From Paucisalibacillus globulus DSM 18846 (GTDB taxonomy: Bacteria; Bacillota; Bacilli; Bacillales; Amphibacillaceae): a stretch of 64,000 bases of DNA. The notes below the pieces were generated by a model. It saw only the letters and a program-made list of their open reading frames with translations. It did not search any database and was not told the origin of the DNA. The stretch is taken from NCBI RefSeq assembly GCF_000482485.1, contig NZ_KI519441.1, forward strand, positions 87,902-151,901. Direction: 5' to 3'. This document shows, piece by piece, positions 35,268 to 43,819 of the stretch. Numbering within the stretch: position 1 is the first letter of the stretch; the number at the start of each line of letters is the position of its first letter. Made by a program: the position numbers and the translations under genes.

Positions 35268-35478
35268 TTGCACCCAATATAGTTAACTATGTGCCCAATC
35301 CAGTAGAACATGTGCCCAATCTAGCAAATCATGTACCCGTTGATCCGGCACATGAGCCCGATCCGTCTGAACATGTGCCCGGTGGTTCAGCTCATGTGCC
35401 CAATCCAGTAAATCATGTACCCGTTGATCCGACACATGAGCCCAATCCAGTAGACCATGTGCCTACCCTTGTGAACCC
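35268..35478. repeat. Tandem 21-bp repeat array, eight full units plus degenerate ends
   Basis: Units begin at 35289, 35310, 35331, 35352, 35373, 35394, 35415 and 35436, with degenerate ones on each side. The consensus is about ATGTGCCCAATCCAGTAGAAC. The array keeps two reading frames open (as PNPVEHV-like heptads), but no ribosome site is seen. It is the same family as the array at 25288-25392, about 10 kb away, and likewise lies right after a plus-strand gene. Confidence 0.9.
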
Positions 35479-35486
35479 TGATGGCA

Positions 35487-35520
35487 TAAAAATAAGGAGC
35501 ACCTGAGCTCCTTATTTCAT
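35487..35520. terminator. Bidirectional terminator between ligase and LuxR-type gene
   Basis: AATAAGGAGC and GCTCCTTATT form a perfect 10-bp stem around ACCTGA, flanked by A-rich and T-rich sequence; it can end the plus-strand operon and the minus-strand regulator. Confidence 0.85.
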
Positions 35521-37007
35521 TCAATCAACCCTTCCCGTAATGCACGGGCAACGGCTTCTGTTCGATTTCTAGCATCCATTTTTTGCATAATAGCAGAAAC
35601 ATAGTCTCTAACCGTGTATTCACTTAAGTTTAAGAAACTTGCGGCTTCAGTGGTGGCATATCCTTCTGCCATTAATTGTAGTACTTCAATTTCTCTTGGT
35701 GAAAGTTTGATAGCTGATTTAGGTTCCTTTTCCTTTGCAGTAGAAAATTTTGCTAGTATTTCTCCTGCACTTTGGCCAAATTTAATTAAAGCAGAAAAGA
35801 TTTCCTGTCCCACTTTAAAATGTTTGCCAGGACCTTGATCAAGAATGGCTGCACCTAATAGTTGATTGTTGGAGCTTAAGTAGATTGGTGCAATGATAAC
35901 CGTTTGTAACTCAAATTGTTTAATATACTCATTCGGAAAACCAACCTTGGCATCCGCAATATATATAGGCTGCACATAATCTAAACTTTTTCCAAAAAGC
36001 TCTAAAATATGTAGGTTGTTCTGGATGATTGGGAGATTGCTAATATCTTCGGTGATATTTTGGATAGCTTTGTTATCGAGATGATGGCCGAATAGACCAA
36101 AGCCCATTTGTTCGTTAGCAGAATAGGAGAATAAGGCACATCGCTCGAACGGAAGATAATTTACAAAACCAGCAGAAATATTTTCAACTGCTTCATGGTG
36201 ATTTTTTGAACGCATAATAGTTTCATTGAACATGATTACGGAGTCTTTCCATTGCTGATCTTGTTTCGTAACATGAAAGGATTCTTTTCCATTTTGAAAA
36301 ACCTGTAGTGCATAGGAAACGAATGGGACGACATGGGTGCTGTCTTCTTTATGTACACAAATTAAAATCGTAATATCTTCATATGGGACTGGAAAAACAG
36401 CGAACTTTCTTTTTTCCTCTGGTGACATTTGATTTAATAGAAGCTCAGACAATCCGTAAATTGTACTTGCCTTTACATCATCATTTCCATGCAGCAAATC
36501 CTGGCTCATTTGATTAAACCACTTTTCAACGATAAATTGATGATTCCTCTTTAATACAATAGCGGTCCAAATGATAGGCAGTTGATTAGACGATACAAGG
36601 TTTTGTAAGAAGGTATCGATTGCGAAATACTGCTGATAGTCTTCCGTTAGAACATCCTCACTAATTTTAATGAACACGTATTGAATGGCTTGATGATGCT
36701 TATGGGAAAACGCTTCTTTTTGTTGGATTACCTTATGTACAGCGTTCTCTAGTAAGGTAATGATAAATTTATTTGTTTGAAAAGATAAAGTTAAGGCGTT
36801 TGAATTCGTTGAATTAGTGGTATGAAATAATTTATTAGTGAAGTATTGAATCGTATCTTCAATATTTTTTGGAAAATGATTTCTATTTAAGTTTAGGCGA
36901 GCTGATACAGTATTCCACTCTTCTATGACCGCTTCCTTATGACGTTGAATTAGATGTAGCCCGTTTTGGAAAATGGTATTCATTTGTTCATTCAATGTAT
37001 AGGTCAT
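35517..37007 (-). CDS. LuxR-type transcriptional regulator with GAF-like sensor
   Basis: A 496-residue regulator with a C-terminal LuxR/GerE helix-turn-helix (LSPREIEVLQLMAEGYATTEAASFLNLSEYTVRDYVSAI...) and a long N-terminal half. The middle (about 255-420) looks like a GAF domain (FERCALFSYS, VIIAPIYLSSNNQLLGAAILD). The N-terminal third is helical and unrecognised. It is convergent with the beta-oxidation operon and could be its regulator, but regulation by position is only an inference. It starts with ATG 37007 after AAAGGGGTGTAATT on its strand. Confidence 0.88.
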   Translation of the reverse strand: MTYTLNEQMNTIFQNGLHLIQRHKEAVIEEWNTVSARLNLNRNHFPKNIEDTIQYFTNKLFHTTNSTNSNALTLSFQTNKFIITLLENAVHKVIQQKEAFSHKHHQAIQYVFIKISEDVLTEDYQQYFAIDTFLQNLVSSNQLPIIWTAIVLKRNHQFIVEKWFNQMSQDLLHGNDDVKASTIYGLSELLLNQMSPEEKRKFAVFPVPYEDITILICVHKEDSTHVVPFVSYALQVFQNGKESFHVTKQDQQWKDSVIMFNETIMRSKNHHEAVENISAGFVNYLPFERCALFSYSANEQMGFGLFGHHLDNKAIQNITEDISNLPIIQNNLHILELFGKSLDYVQPIYIADAKVGFPNEYIKQFELQTVIIAPIYLSSNNQLLGAAILDQGPGKHFKVGQEIFSALIKFGQSAGEILAKFSTAKEKEPKSAIKLSPREIEVLQLMAEGYATTEAASFLNLSEYTVRDYVSAIMQKMDARNRTEAVARALREGLIE

Positions 37008-37332
37008 AATTACACCCCTTTCTAATTCATTTTAAAAACACAGTTTACTTAAAGAATATTCATACAAGCCAAAGATTATCCCATCTGTGGAAAATGAATC
37101 ACTATTCAAAAAAAGAAGTTCGATAGACTACCTAAATTCAAAGGGAGTCCAAGCTAATAACTCGCTAAGTATTGTGATAATTAGGGAAAAGGGACTAGAG
37201 GCCCTTATGAAAAAAGCCTATATTTGTAGGGTTTTATTATAGAAAATTCTGAATTATAATAGAGGCAATATTTTGTTTAACCCTATCGTAACATTCCATA
37301 AATGAAAGCGGTATCACAATGAGGTAGGAGGT
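37008..37332. other. Intergenic stretch of 325 bp
   Basis: No gene found apart from the small one that follows. Two weak hairpins occur (AAGGGACTAGAGGCCCTT near 37188 and AAGCCTA/TAGGGTT near 37214), neither convincing as a terminator. GAATTATAATAGAG near 37250 could be a -10 region for the downstream operon. Confidence 0.4.
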
Positions 37333-37416
37333 ATGATAATTAATAGTAGAATTTTATTAATAATACCATATCTTTTGAGTTTAGCAACAGTTATTTCAAA
37401 GCTTTTGAATCAGTAA
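37333..37416 (+). CDS. 27-residue hydrophobic peptide
   Basis: A short frame from ATG 37333 preceded by GAGGTAGGAGGT, a strong ribosome site. It encodes a peptide beginning MIINSRILLIIPYLLSLATV and ending SKLLNQ: one hydrophobic helix with a basic start, so a single-pass membrane peptide. It lies 24 bp before the TTG of the DUF6230-like gene, likely on the same transcript. No family recognised. Such small membrane peptides are often missed by gene finders. Confidence 0.5.
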   Translation: MIINSRILLIIPYLLSLATVISKLLNQ

Positions 37417-37440
37417 AAATAACGTTAAGAGGTGGTTATC

Positions 37441-38049
37441 TTGAAAAAGGAAAAGAAAATAATTGTAGGAAAAACAATGAAGAAGAAATTCTTTATTGCA
37501 ATGATGACTGGATTTTTAGCTTTTGGTAGTTTAATAGCAGCATTAGGATTTTCTGGAACAGCTTTTGCCTTACCACTTGGAGGTATCGGTGACTTCTATG
37601 TAGAGTTTGATGAACTAAAAGGTACCAACTTTCAGCTTTTGCCACATGTAGGGGAAACAGGGAACTCAGATGCAGAGCCAATGGTTCGAAATAAAATGGA
37701 TGAAGTTGTCATAACAAATTTACACATCTACAAAGATCTTGAGCTACCCGGAATTGGGTGGGTACGGTTCCATATTCGATCCACTGGTCCAACGAATATT
37801 ACTGGCCTCATTCATGATGCACGATTAATTGAGGCAGATTTAAGTTTCAATGAGTTAGCAATTCAAGAAAAGAATACGGATGAATTTTCTCAAAACTGGT
37901 CTCAAAATGCGGCAACAATTAATATTAAGGACGCTAAGATTGTAACAGACTACTTATTCCAATCGGTGGTTAGTTTGGAAGGAGCAAAGATTTCGGCTGA
38001 AAGAATTGATGGACCAGATATGACTACATTCCCAGGAAGTGGAAAGTAA
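37441..38049 (+). CDS. DUF6230-like protein
   Basis: A roughly 202-residue protein with a signal-anchor (KKKFFIAMMTGFLAFGSLIAALGFSG) preceded by a basic GKTMKKKF, then a beta-rich outer domain (GGIGDFYVEFDELKGTNFQLLPHVG, MDEVVITNLHIYKDLELP, INIKDAKIVTDYLFQSVVSLEGAKISAE). The pattern matches the DUF6230 family, which I know mainly from Streptomyces, where it also precedes a DUF6114 gene. TTG 37441 is the likely start, six bases after AAGAGGTGG; ATG 37477 is possible. It probably faces the cell surface. No biochemical role is established. Confidence 0.7.
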   Translation: MKKEKKIIVGKTMKKKFFIAMMTGFLAFGSLIAALGFSGTAFALPLGGIGDFYVEFDELKGTNFQLLPHVGETGNSDAEPMVRNKMDEVVITNLHIYKDLELPGIGWVRFHIRSTGPTNITGLIHDARLIEADLSFNELAIQEKNTDEFSQNWSQNAATINIKDAKIVTDYLFQSVVSLEGAKISAERIDGPDMTTFPGSGK

Positions 38050-38076
38050 TATTCGTAAAAAATGAGGTGAATTGTC

Positions 38077-38550
38077 ATGAAGCGAAAGGAAAGAAAGGTA
38101 CATGAAAAGTTAGGAAAACAAGATAGGAAGTTTGAAAGAATTATGGAGGGAAGCAAATTTCAGCAATGGAGAAGCGGACGTCCTTTTTGGGGAGCGACAC
38201 TTACAGTACTAGCTGGACTTATGATACTTTATATTCCCTTGCATCTATATGCTATTGCCTTTATTCCTGGCAGTCTAGTCTTTGTTGGATTCATCTTTGG
38301 CGGACTTGTGCTAATTATTGGCATATGTGAATATTTTTATCCACAGCTATCAACCTTTTTTGGAATAGCCACGATATTTCTATCCGTCCTGTCAATCATG
38401 GGGGCATTGGGTGGCTTTTTAATTGGTACTACGATTGGAATTGTCGCGGGGGCTCTCAATATTGCTTGGGATAAAGAAGAGATTGATAGAGACACATGGG
38501 AACGTAATCGCAAACAAAAGAAATTGGAACAGGTGAATGAGGCTGTTTAA
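38077..38550 (+). CDS. DUF6114-like membrane protein
   Basis: A 157-residue protein with four helices between about 45 and 140 and charged ends (KRKERKVHEKLGKQDRKFER at the N-terminus). The stretch WRSGRPFWGATLTVLAGLMI is characteristic of the DUF6114 family, which pairs with DUF6230 proteins. It starts 28 bp after the DUF6230-like gene with GAGGTGAATTGTC upstream. It probably forms a membrane complex with its neighbours; function unknown. Confidence 0.75.
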   Translation: MKRKERKVHEKLGKQDRKFERIMEGSKFQQWRSGRPFWGATLTVLAGLMILYIPLHLYAIAFIPGSLVFVGFIFGGLVLIIGICEYFYPQLSTFFGIATIFLSVLSIMGALGGFLIGTTIGIVAGALNIAWDKEEIDRDTWERNRKQKKLEQVNEAV

Positions 38551-38581
38551 AGGAGAGTCTGGTAAACGAGGGGAATTTTAA

Positions 38582-40291
38582 ATGAAAACCAAACAAAATC
38601 GCAAAGTGTCCGTTAGTTTGATTTTTATATTAGTCATAGCCATGATACTTACTCCAGTTAGTCAGATTTTTGCTAGTAATAATTCATCAGTGGACACATC
38701 CAGTAATAGTGGTGGATTTATTATCGAAACGGTAAAAGTAGATGGTTCAATGGATTTAGTTGGTGCATTGACTGGCAATATTACGATATATGAAGGAGAA
38801 ATTCATGGTCTGACGATAACAAAGGTGATGGAAAGAGGGAATGGTCTGGAGCCATTAGTCGTACGAATTTCTTCGCCAGGGCCAATCCCTGTCAAAAACT
38901 TAAATGCAAAAACAATAAATAACGAGTTACCAAACATAGGTGGGCTTTGTAAACCAAGCCAGCTTGGAAGAATTTGCATGGAAAATGTTGTTATGAATGT
39001 GGAGGAACAATTTGTAGAAACCATTTCCCTAACGAACGCGAATATTTATACATGTTATTTAAGTGAATGTGATGCACTTCCTACCTATAACTCGTCAATT
39101 AGCCCAGAGCAGGTAGAAGAGCTTTTAAATGGAAACAATGATGAATCTGAGCAAGAGCTTCAGGAGATTGTTGATCAAATTGAAAAACAAGAAAAGTATG
39201 TTGAACAATTAGATGGACTGTTAACTAGCGTATCAGACATGTTAAATGAACTTTCAAATCAAGAATATGTTGGGAAAATACAGGATGTTATTAAAGAAGT
39301 TGAACATGCTGTGGAAAATAATTTAGGATTGGATGAACTTATGCCAACTGTTCAAGATTTATCGGCAACATTAGAGTTTATGAAGTCCCAACTCCTTACT
39401 GCAATTGGCTTGCTAGATGAAGGGGGAACGGTTGTAGAGGAAGTAGATAATAGTATGTCATCTATCGAAAAAATCTTACTAGAGAAAGTAAAGAAAAGGG
39501 AAGAGCAAAATCTTCTCCAGGAGCAACTTGGGGAATATGTTGTTATAGCTGAGTTGGCTAAAAAGCAAAAAGCAGGCGATGAAGTTGAATATTCTCTGGA
39601 TGAATTAGAAGGGGATAAAAAAGTTGATGATGAACTTCAAGCATTAGTTGATCGTTTCGATAATCTGAAAACCATTTTTGTAGAGAAAAAGAAGTGGTTT
39701 GAAGAATTAACCGCAGAATATGAAGCATTAAATTCAGAGTATGAAAAAGCGGAAAAAGATGTTAATGGATTAAAAGAATTACTCGAACAACTTGGATTAG
39801 AATCGGATAAGGAGGTTACAGATGATGGGATTTTAGATTCAGTCAAAGATCCTGTGGAAGAGAATGTCCTAGATCCAGTGAAAGACAAGGTGGTAGATCC
39901 GATCTTAGATCCAGTTGAAGAGAATATTCTTGATCCTATAAAAGAGGAAGTTGCCGATCCTATTCTAGATCCAGTGAAAGATAATATCCTTGATCCCGTT
40001 GAAGAGGCTGTGTTAGAACCAATTCTTGATCCGATTACTGGTAAACTATTAGACCCGGTTACAGGAGAGGTTATTGATTTGATTCTTGACCCTGTCTCGA
40101 TAAAATTATTAGACCCGATTACAGGAAAAATTGTTATACCAATATGGAATCCATTTACAGGAAAAATAATTAACCCGCTAACAGGGGAAGTCGTGGAGAA
40201 AGTATTCAATAAGGACACAGGTGAATTATTGGATCCATATAAAGATAGCATATTAAAAAAGATATTGGAGAAGATTTTCGGGTCCAATTAA
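38582..40291 (+). CDS. Secreted multi-domain protein with DUF6230-like head, coiled coil and DPV/DPI repeats
   Basis: A 569-residue protein with a signal peptide (VSLIFILVIAMILTPVSQIFA). The N-terminal domain (about 35-175) looks like the beta-rich domain of the DUF6230-like neighbour (GGFIIETVKVDGSMDLVGALTGN...) and has a Cys-containing segment. A coiled coil (about 180-400, rich in Glu/Lys/Leu) follows, then about 12 short repeats with the motif ILDPV or LLDPITGK (about 415-560). It ends without an LPxTG sorting signal or membrane anchor. The repeats may bind ions or cell-wall polymers. GAGGGGAATTTTAA precedes the ATG. No named family applies to the whole protein. Confidence 0.75.
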   Translation: MKTKQNRKVSVSLIFILVIAMILTPVSQIFASNNSSVDTSSNSGGFIIETVKVDGSMDLVGALTGNITIYEGEIHGLTITKVMERGNGLEPLVVRISSPGPIPVKNLNAKTINNELPNIGGLCKPSQLGRICMENVVMNVEEQFVETISLTNANIYTCYLSECDALPTYNSSISPEQVEELLNGNNDESEQELQEIVDQIEKQEKYVEQLDGLLTSVSDMLNELSNQEYVGKIQDVIKEVEHAVENNLGLDELMPTVQDLSATLEFMKSQLLTAIGLLDEGGTVVEEVDNSMSSIEKILLEKVKKREEQNLLQEQLGEYVVIAELAKKQKAGDEVEYSLDELEGDKKVDDELQALVDRFDNLKTIFVEKKKWFEELTAEYEALNSEYEKAEKDVNGLKELLEQLGLESDKEVTDDGILDSVKDPVEENVLDPVKDKVVDPILDPVEENILDPIKEEVADPILDPVKDNILDPVEEAVLEPILDPITGKLLDPVTGEVIDLILDPVSIKLLDPITGKIVIPIWNPFTGKIINPLTGEVVEKVFNKDTGELLDPYKDSILKKILEKIFGSN

Positions 40292-40434
40292 TTGGTGACA
40301 TAAAGAAATCCTCACAGAGTATATAGCAGCCAAAAAGTTATATTTTCTTACTTTAATAATGGTAGCTGCACCAATGTGAGGGTTAATTATTCAGCATATT
40401 AGGGCCATGCCTACAATACTCAAGTTCCTATTAG

Positions 40435-41412
40435 TTAGGGCAATCTAGCACCACGTGAAGCAGTATATAGGGAATACCATTCCTCTCGAGTCATAAGTTC
40501 TGCCTGCCTTATCGCATCTTGACACTTTTGTATTCTCTCTGGGTTAGTTGTACCGATAACAGGTTGAATCATAGCTGGATGACGCATTAACCAGCCAAGC
40601 ACAATGGCTTCTGTGGAGGTTTCTTTTTCCAATGCTAATTTCTTCACCAGTTCTATGGTAGCGAGCTCCGATTCGGATGGATTTTCAATGGTGCGACCGG
40701 AATATATCCCATTTGCTAATGGTGCCCATGCTTGAATTTGTACATCGGCTAAGCGACAATATTCCATTGTCCCATCTGGAAAGTTCACACCTGTACCTTC
40801 TTGTTGATTTACTAAAATACCTTGCTCTAGCCAATCAATATGTTTTAGGCTCATATTCAGTTGGTTAACAATCATAGGTTCAGAACAATAAGCATTCAAA
40901 AATTGAATTTGAGAAGCACTCATGTTAGAAACCCCAAAGTGATTAACTTTACCTGTCTTCTTTAACGTTTCAAATGCCTCTGCCACTTCTTCTGGTTCCA
41001 TCAACGGGTCTGGACGATGTAATAGGAGAATATCTAAATACTCCGTGTTCAGCCTTTTCAGGATCCCATCCACTGAATCCAAGATATAATTTTTTGAAAA
41101 GTCATATCGACCTGGATTTTTGTCATCGGCAAATCGAATACCGCATTTTGATTGAAGTACGATGTCTTTTCTTAGTTCTGGCCGTGATTTTAAGATTTCA
41201 CCAAATACTTTTTCTGCTTTTCCTATCGTGTAAATATCCGCATGATCAAACATCGTAATCCCATTTGATAATGCTGCATCAATTGCCTTTTCTGCTTTTA
41301 GGATATCCTCTTTTATGTAAGTGGCTTGATCCCAGCCACCACCAAATCCCATACAGCCTAGTACAAGGCGGCTTGTAGTAATTCCCCTTTTTTCAATAGG
41401 CATTACATTCAT
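40435..41412 (-). CDS. Aldo/keto reductase (YdhF-like)
   Basis: A 325-residue NADPH-dependent oxidoreductase with the TIM-barrel AKR signatures: GITMFDHADIYTIGKAEKVFG (Asp and Tyr), LQSKCGIRF (Lys), LLLHRPDPLM (His), and FGVSNMSASQIQFL. ALANGIYSG and the C-terminal PVIGTTNPERIQ form the cofactor site. AGGAGGAACGAAC precedes the ATG. It resembles YdhF-type reductases of general detoxification; the natural substrate is unknown. Monocistronic, between a secreted-protein operon and a repeat element. Confidence 0.92.
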   Translation of the reverse strand: MNVMPIEKRGITTSRLVLGCMGFGGGWDQATYIKEDILKAEKAIDAALSNGITMFDHADIYTIGKAEKVFGEILKSRPELRKDIVLQSKCGIRFADDKNPGRYDFSKNYILDSVDGILKRLNTEYLDILLLHRPDPLMEPEEVAEAFETLKKTGKVNHFGVSNMSASQIQFLNAYCSEPMIVNQLNMSLKHIDWLEQGILVNQQEGTGVNFPDGTMEYCRLADVQIQAWAPLANGIYSGRTIENPSESELATIELVKKLALEKETSTEAIVLGWLMRHPAMIQPVIGTTNPERIQKCQDAIRQAELMTREEWYSLYTASRGARLP

Positions 41413-41538
41413 GTTCGTTCCTCCTAAATCATCGTATATTTTATCGCAGGTTAACTGGCTGTAAGACCCTAAACGAGAGGAATTCGAGTGAAATTCAAGA
41501 ATTATAAGTGGGGGATCAACAGCCAGTAAAAGCTAAGG

Positions 41539-41603
41539 TTCGTTCAACTAACAATCAGTGGGGGAAGTACAAAAACCCCCACTGATTGAAGTTTCACTTT
41601 ATT
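41539..41603. repeat. Short-loop copy of the CAATCAGTGGGGG inverted-repeat element
   Basis: Arms CAATCAGTGGGGG (41552-41564) and CCCCCACTGATTG (41576-41588) form a perfect 13-bp stem with an 11-base loop. The flanks TTCGTTCAACTAA and AAGTTTCACTTTA are shared with the copy at 49181-49309. Confidence 0.85.
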
Positions 41604-41647
41604 ACTTTAAGTTATAAATAGTAAGGCTAATCTAGAACGACTTTACC

Positions 41648-42052
41648 TTAAGTATTAATAGGTGCCACAAGTTCTACTTTTAATCTATCAGGGTCCTCAA
41701 AATACACAGCATAATGATTATCTCCCCCAGCAAATGGATGAGCTTTTGAATAAAGAATGGATATTCCTCGTTCTTTTAATTTTTCTGTCATTTCATCAAC
41801 GTGTTGACGAGAACTTGCATGAAACGCCAGATGATTAAGACCTACTCGGCATCTATGATAGGGAATATCTAAAAACCTATCCTCTGTTTGTACAAAAACA
41901 ATGTATGTATGATTGATTTTCCAACTTTGCCCATTTTCCCATTCTTGAAAAGAAGTATATCCTAATTCTTCAAGAAACCAACCCCAAAAATGTTTTGTCC
42001 GATTAATATCTGACACATATAGTTCAATGTGATGAATCAACCCTTTTGTCAT
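41648..42052 (-). CDS. VOC-superfamily protein (glyoxalase/dioxygenase fold)
   Basis: A 134-residue single VOC protein. HHIELYVSDINRTKHFWGWFLEELGY is the usual start with the first metal-ligand His; RVGLNHLAFHASSR and AVYFEDPDRLKVELV carry further ligand positions. ATG 42052 has GGAGGAACATATA upstream and is preferred over the ORF start 13 codons earlier. Functions in the family range from lactoylglutathione lyase to antibiotic-binding proteins; I cannot choose. Confidence 0.85.
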   Translation of the reverse strand: MTKGLIHHIELYVSDINRTKHFWGWFLEELGYTSFQEWENGQSWKINHTYIVFVQTEDRFLDIPYHRCRVGLNHLAFHASSRQHVDEMTEKLKERGISILYSKAHPFAGGDNHYAVYFEDPDRLKVELVAPINT

Positions 42053-42127
42053 TATATGTTCCTCCACTTTATTGCTAGATAGTTCTTTCACAATACTAAC
42101 ATAATCTTAAAGTGATAAAATTAATAC

Positions 42128-42322
42128 GCTCCGGAAATATACTCCGCTTTTACTTTCGAGCACAGGGGCGACATCTGCTCGAAAGAACCGTCGCAGTGTC
42201 TACCTTGCCATGGGCTCACCGATGCCTATCCTCCCATAGGACAAGGAACGCTTCGGTAGCGAATCATCGCACGCAGAAAAAGTGTACTTCTTTTTCAAGG
42301 AGTCTCCGTATATTTCCGGAGC
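42128..42322. mobile_element. 195-bp inverted-repeat element (MITE-like)
   Basis: The ends are perfect 15-bp inverted repeats, GCTCCGGAAATATAC at 42128 and its complement ending at 42322. The interior (ACTTTCGAGCACAGGGGCGACATC, about half GC) is clearly richer in GC than the surrounding third-GC DNA and has no gene. It looks like a short non-autonomous element; similar sequences are, from memory, dispersed in Bacillaceae. One copy is present in this window. Confidence 0.7.
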
Positions 42323-42393
42323 TAGTATGATGATTCATTCAGATTTTTGACTTAAATCTTTAGTTATGTCCCAACCTCCTATTTATTTCTTGC

Positions 42394-42873
42394 TTAAATA
42401 CTTTTACTTAATATTTCTCCTGGCAAACCGTCTATTTCACAAATTTTTTCTGATATAAATCCCTGGTTGATTAATATTTTTCTGGAAGGAATATTTTCTG
42501 GGTCAATGATTGCTTTTAGTATCTTTACATTTGATTGATTTGCAATGTTGATTAATCTTTTGGCTATCTCAGTTCCGTAACCCATCCCCCAGTATTCTGG
42601 CAATATCATATAGCCAATTTCAGCTTCATCCATATTATCTTCATGTAAAGTTAGATGCCCAAGTCCGATGAAATGATTCTCACAATCCATAATTTTATAG
42701 GAACCATATCTATCATATTTTTTATTGCGTTTTAATAACTTTATATAGTTCGATTGCGCTTCATCATAAGGAATAGAACGCTCTGTGATTTGTGCCATAA
42801 CCTTTTCATTGGACACTAGGCGAAAATAATAGTCAAAATCATTTTCTTGAAATTTTAATAATGTTAATTCCAT
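42394..42873 (-). CDS. GNAT N-acetyltransferase, RimJ/RimL-like
   Basis: A 159-residue acetyltransferase. The substrate-side start MELTLLKFQENDFDYYFRLVSNEKV is typical of the RimJ/RimL branch; the cofactor region is EIGYMILPEYWGMGYGTEIAKRLI, with a WGMGYGTE loop for acetyl-CoA binding, and IDPENIPSRKILINQGF completes the fold. ATG 42873 has GGATAGGAG upstream on its strand; the ORF extends 17 codons further without a ribosome site. Substrate unknown. Confidence 0.88.
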   Translation of the reverse strand: MELTLLKFQENDFDYYFRLVSNEKVMAQITERSIPYDEAQSNYIKLLKRNKKYDRYGSYKIMDCENHFIGLGHLTLHEDNMDEAEIGYMILPEYWGMGYGTEIAKRLINIANQSNVKILKAIIDPENIPSRKILINQGFISEKICEIDGLPGEILSKSI

Positions 42874-43309
42874 TTTACTAGCTCCTATCCTCTTTTTGAT
42901 GAAATGAGCTTTCGAAATATTCATCTTTATCTTATCATACTAAGCTATAAAACATTGAAAGATTTCCAAGATGATGATTTTGGGTGCTATTTATAGTCTT
43001 TCCTACTTTACCAAAGGAGACTAATGGCGTATATACAACGATTTAATGGTATTGCCACTAGTATCTGAACAATTAACTTGCTTGGTTTCAGGTGTTGGAA
43101 AGTATTCAACATTAAAGAAATGAAGCTACTATGAACGACTTGATTATGTGGGAATGTTTGATATAAAATTCAGAAATTTATGATATAATAAAATTAACTA
43201 TATTTGTGACTTAACATAATATTTTATATAACTAAAGTAGAAGTGTTGGAAGAAGGAAAAATATATATTTTGTAGAAATATAATAGAAACGTTGGGAGAA
43301 GTATTTATC
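42874..43309. other. 436-bp intergenic stretch
   Basis: No gene is supported. AAAGGAGACTAATGG near 43014 looks like a ribosome site with a start, but the frame stops after 14 codons. AT-rich sequence near 43180 (TGATATAATAAAATT) may hold the promoter of the next gene. Nothing else recognised. Confidence 0.4.
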
Positions 43310-43708
43310 ATGAACCTAAAGATAATTAAAAGTGTTAGAACTAATAATTTTAAAGACGAAGCTATCATGCAAAAGATTACAGATTTGTGGAAAGAGTCTT
43401 CGAGTATTTTAAAACACCAAGATGAGGTTACATATGGTTTGTATCATGGTTACGAGAGTGATTATAAGGGGGATTATACATTAAGCGTAGCAATAGAAAG
43501 TAGTGATAATGCATCTACAATTAATATTCCAAACACAACTAAATATGAGGTCTTTGAAGTAGATATATCAGATGAAAATGGAATACTTAACACTTGGAAG
43601 CAGATATGGGAACTAGAAAAGAATGCTTTTTTAAAGAGAGCTTATTCGTTTGATTTTGAAAGATATTATCCTAATGGTCAAATCGAGATTCATATAGCTA
43701 CTAAATAG
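43310..43708 (+). CDS. GyrI-like effector-binding domain protein
   Basis: A 132-residue protein resembling the stand-alone GyrI/AraC effector-binding domain: IKSVRTNNF start, central TYGLYHGYESDYKGDYTLSVAIE and TTKYEVFEVD, and the end FERYYPNGQIEIHIATK. Such proteins bind small molecules in a cleft with a conserved glutamate. ATG 43310 has GGGAGAAG eight bases upstream. The ligand cannot be guessed. Followed by an MBL-fold hydrolase after 111 bp. Confidence 0.75.
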   Translation: MNLKIIKSVRTNNFKDEAIMQKITDLWKESSSILKHQDEVTYGLYHGYESDYKGDYTLSVAIESSDNASTINIPNTTKYEVFEVDISDENGILNTWKQIWELEKNAFLKRAYSFDFERYYPNGQIEIHIATK

Positions 43709-43819
43709 TTTACTATGTTTATTAAACGATAAAGTACTTTGTATAAGAAGATTCAATTTATTGTGCAGTCACAGCAGGATTGTTTAATTTGCAAAAGGTA
43801 TAAGATTTGAGGGGATATA

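Noticed and set aside
35291..35506. Frame through the 21-bp repeats encoding His/Pro heptads
   Set aside because: No ribosome site or promoter; the frame stays open because the 21-bp unit lacks stops, and it runs into a terminator.
39637..40287. 216-codon minus-strand frame opposite the DPV repeats
   Set aside because: Shadow of the repetitive plus-strand coding sequence, with Ser/Thr/Gly-rich low-complexity product and no ribosome site.
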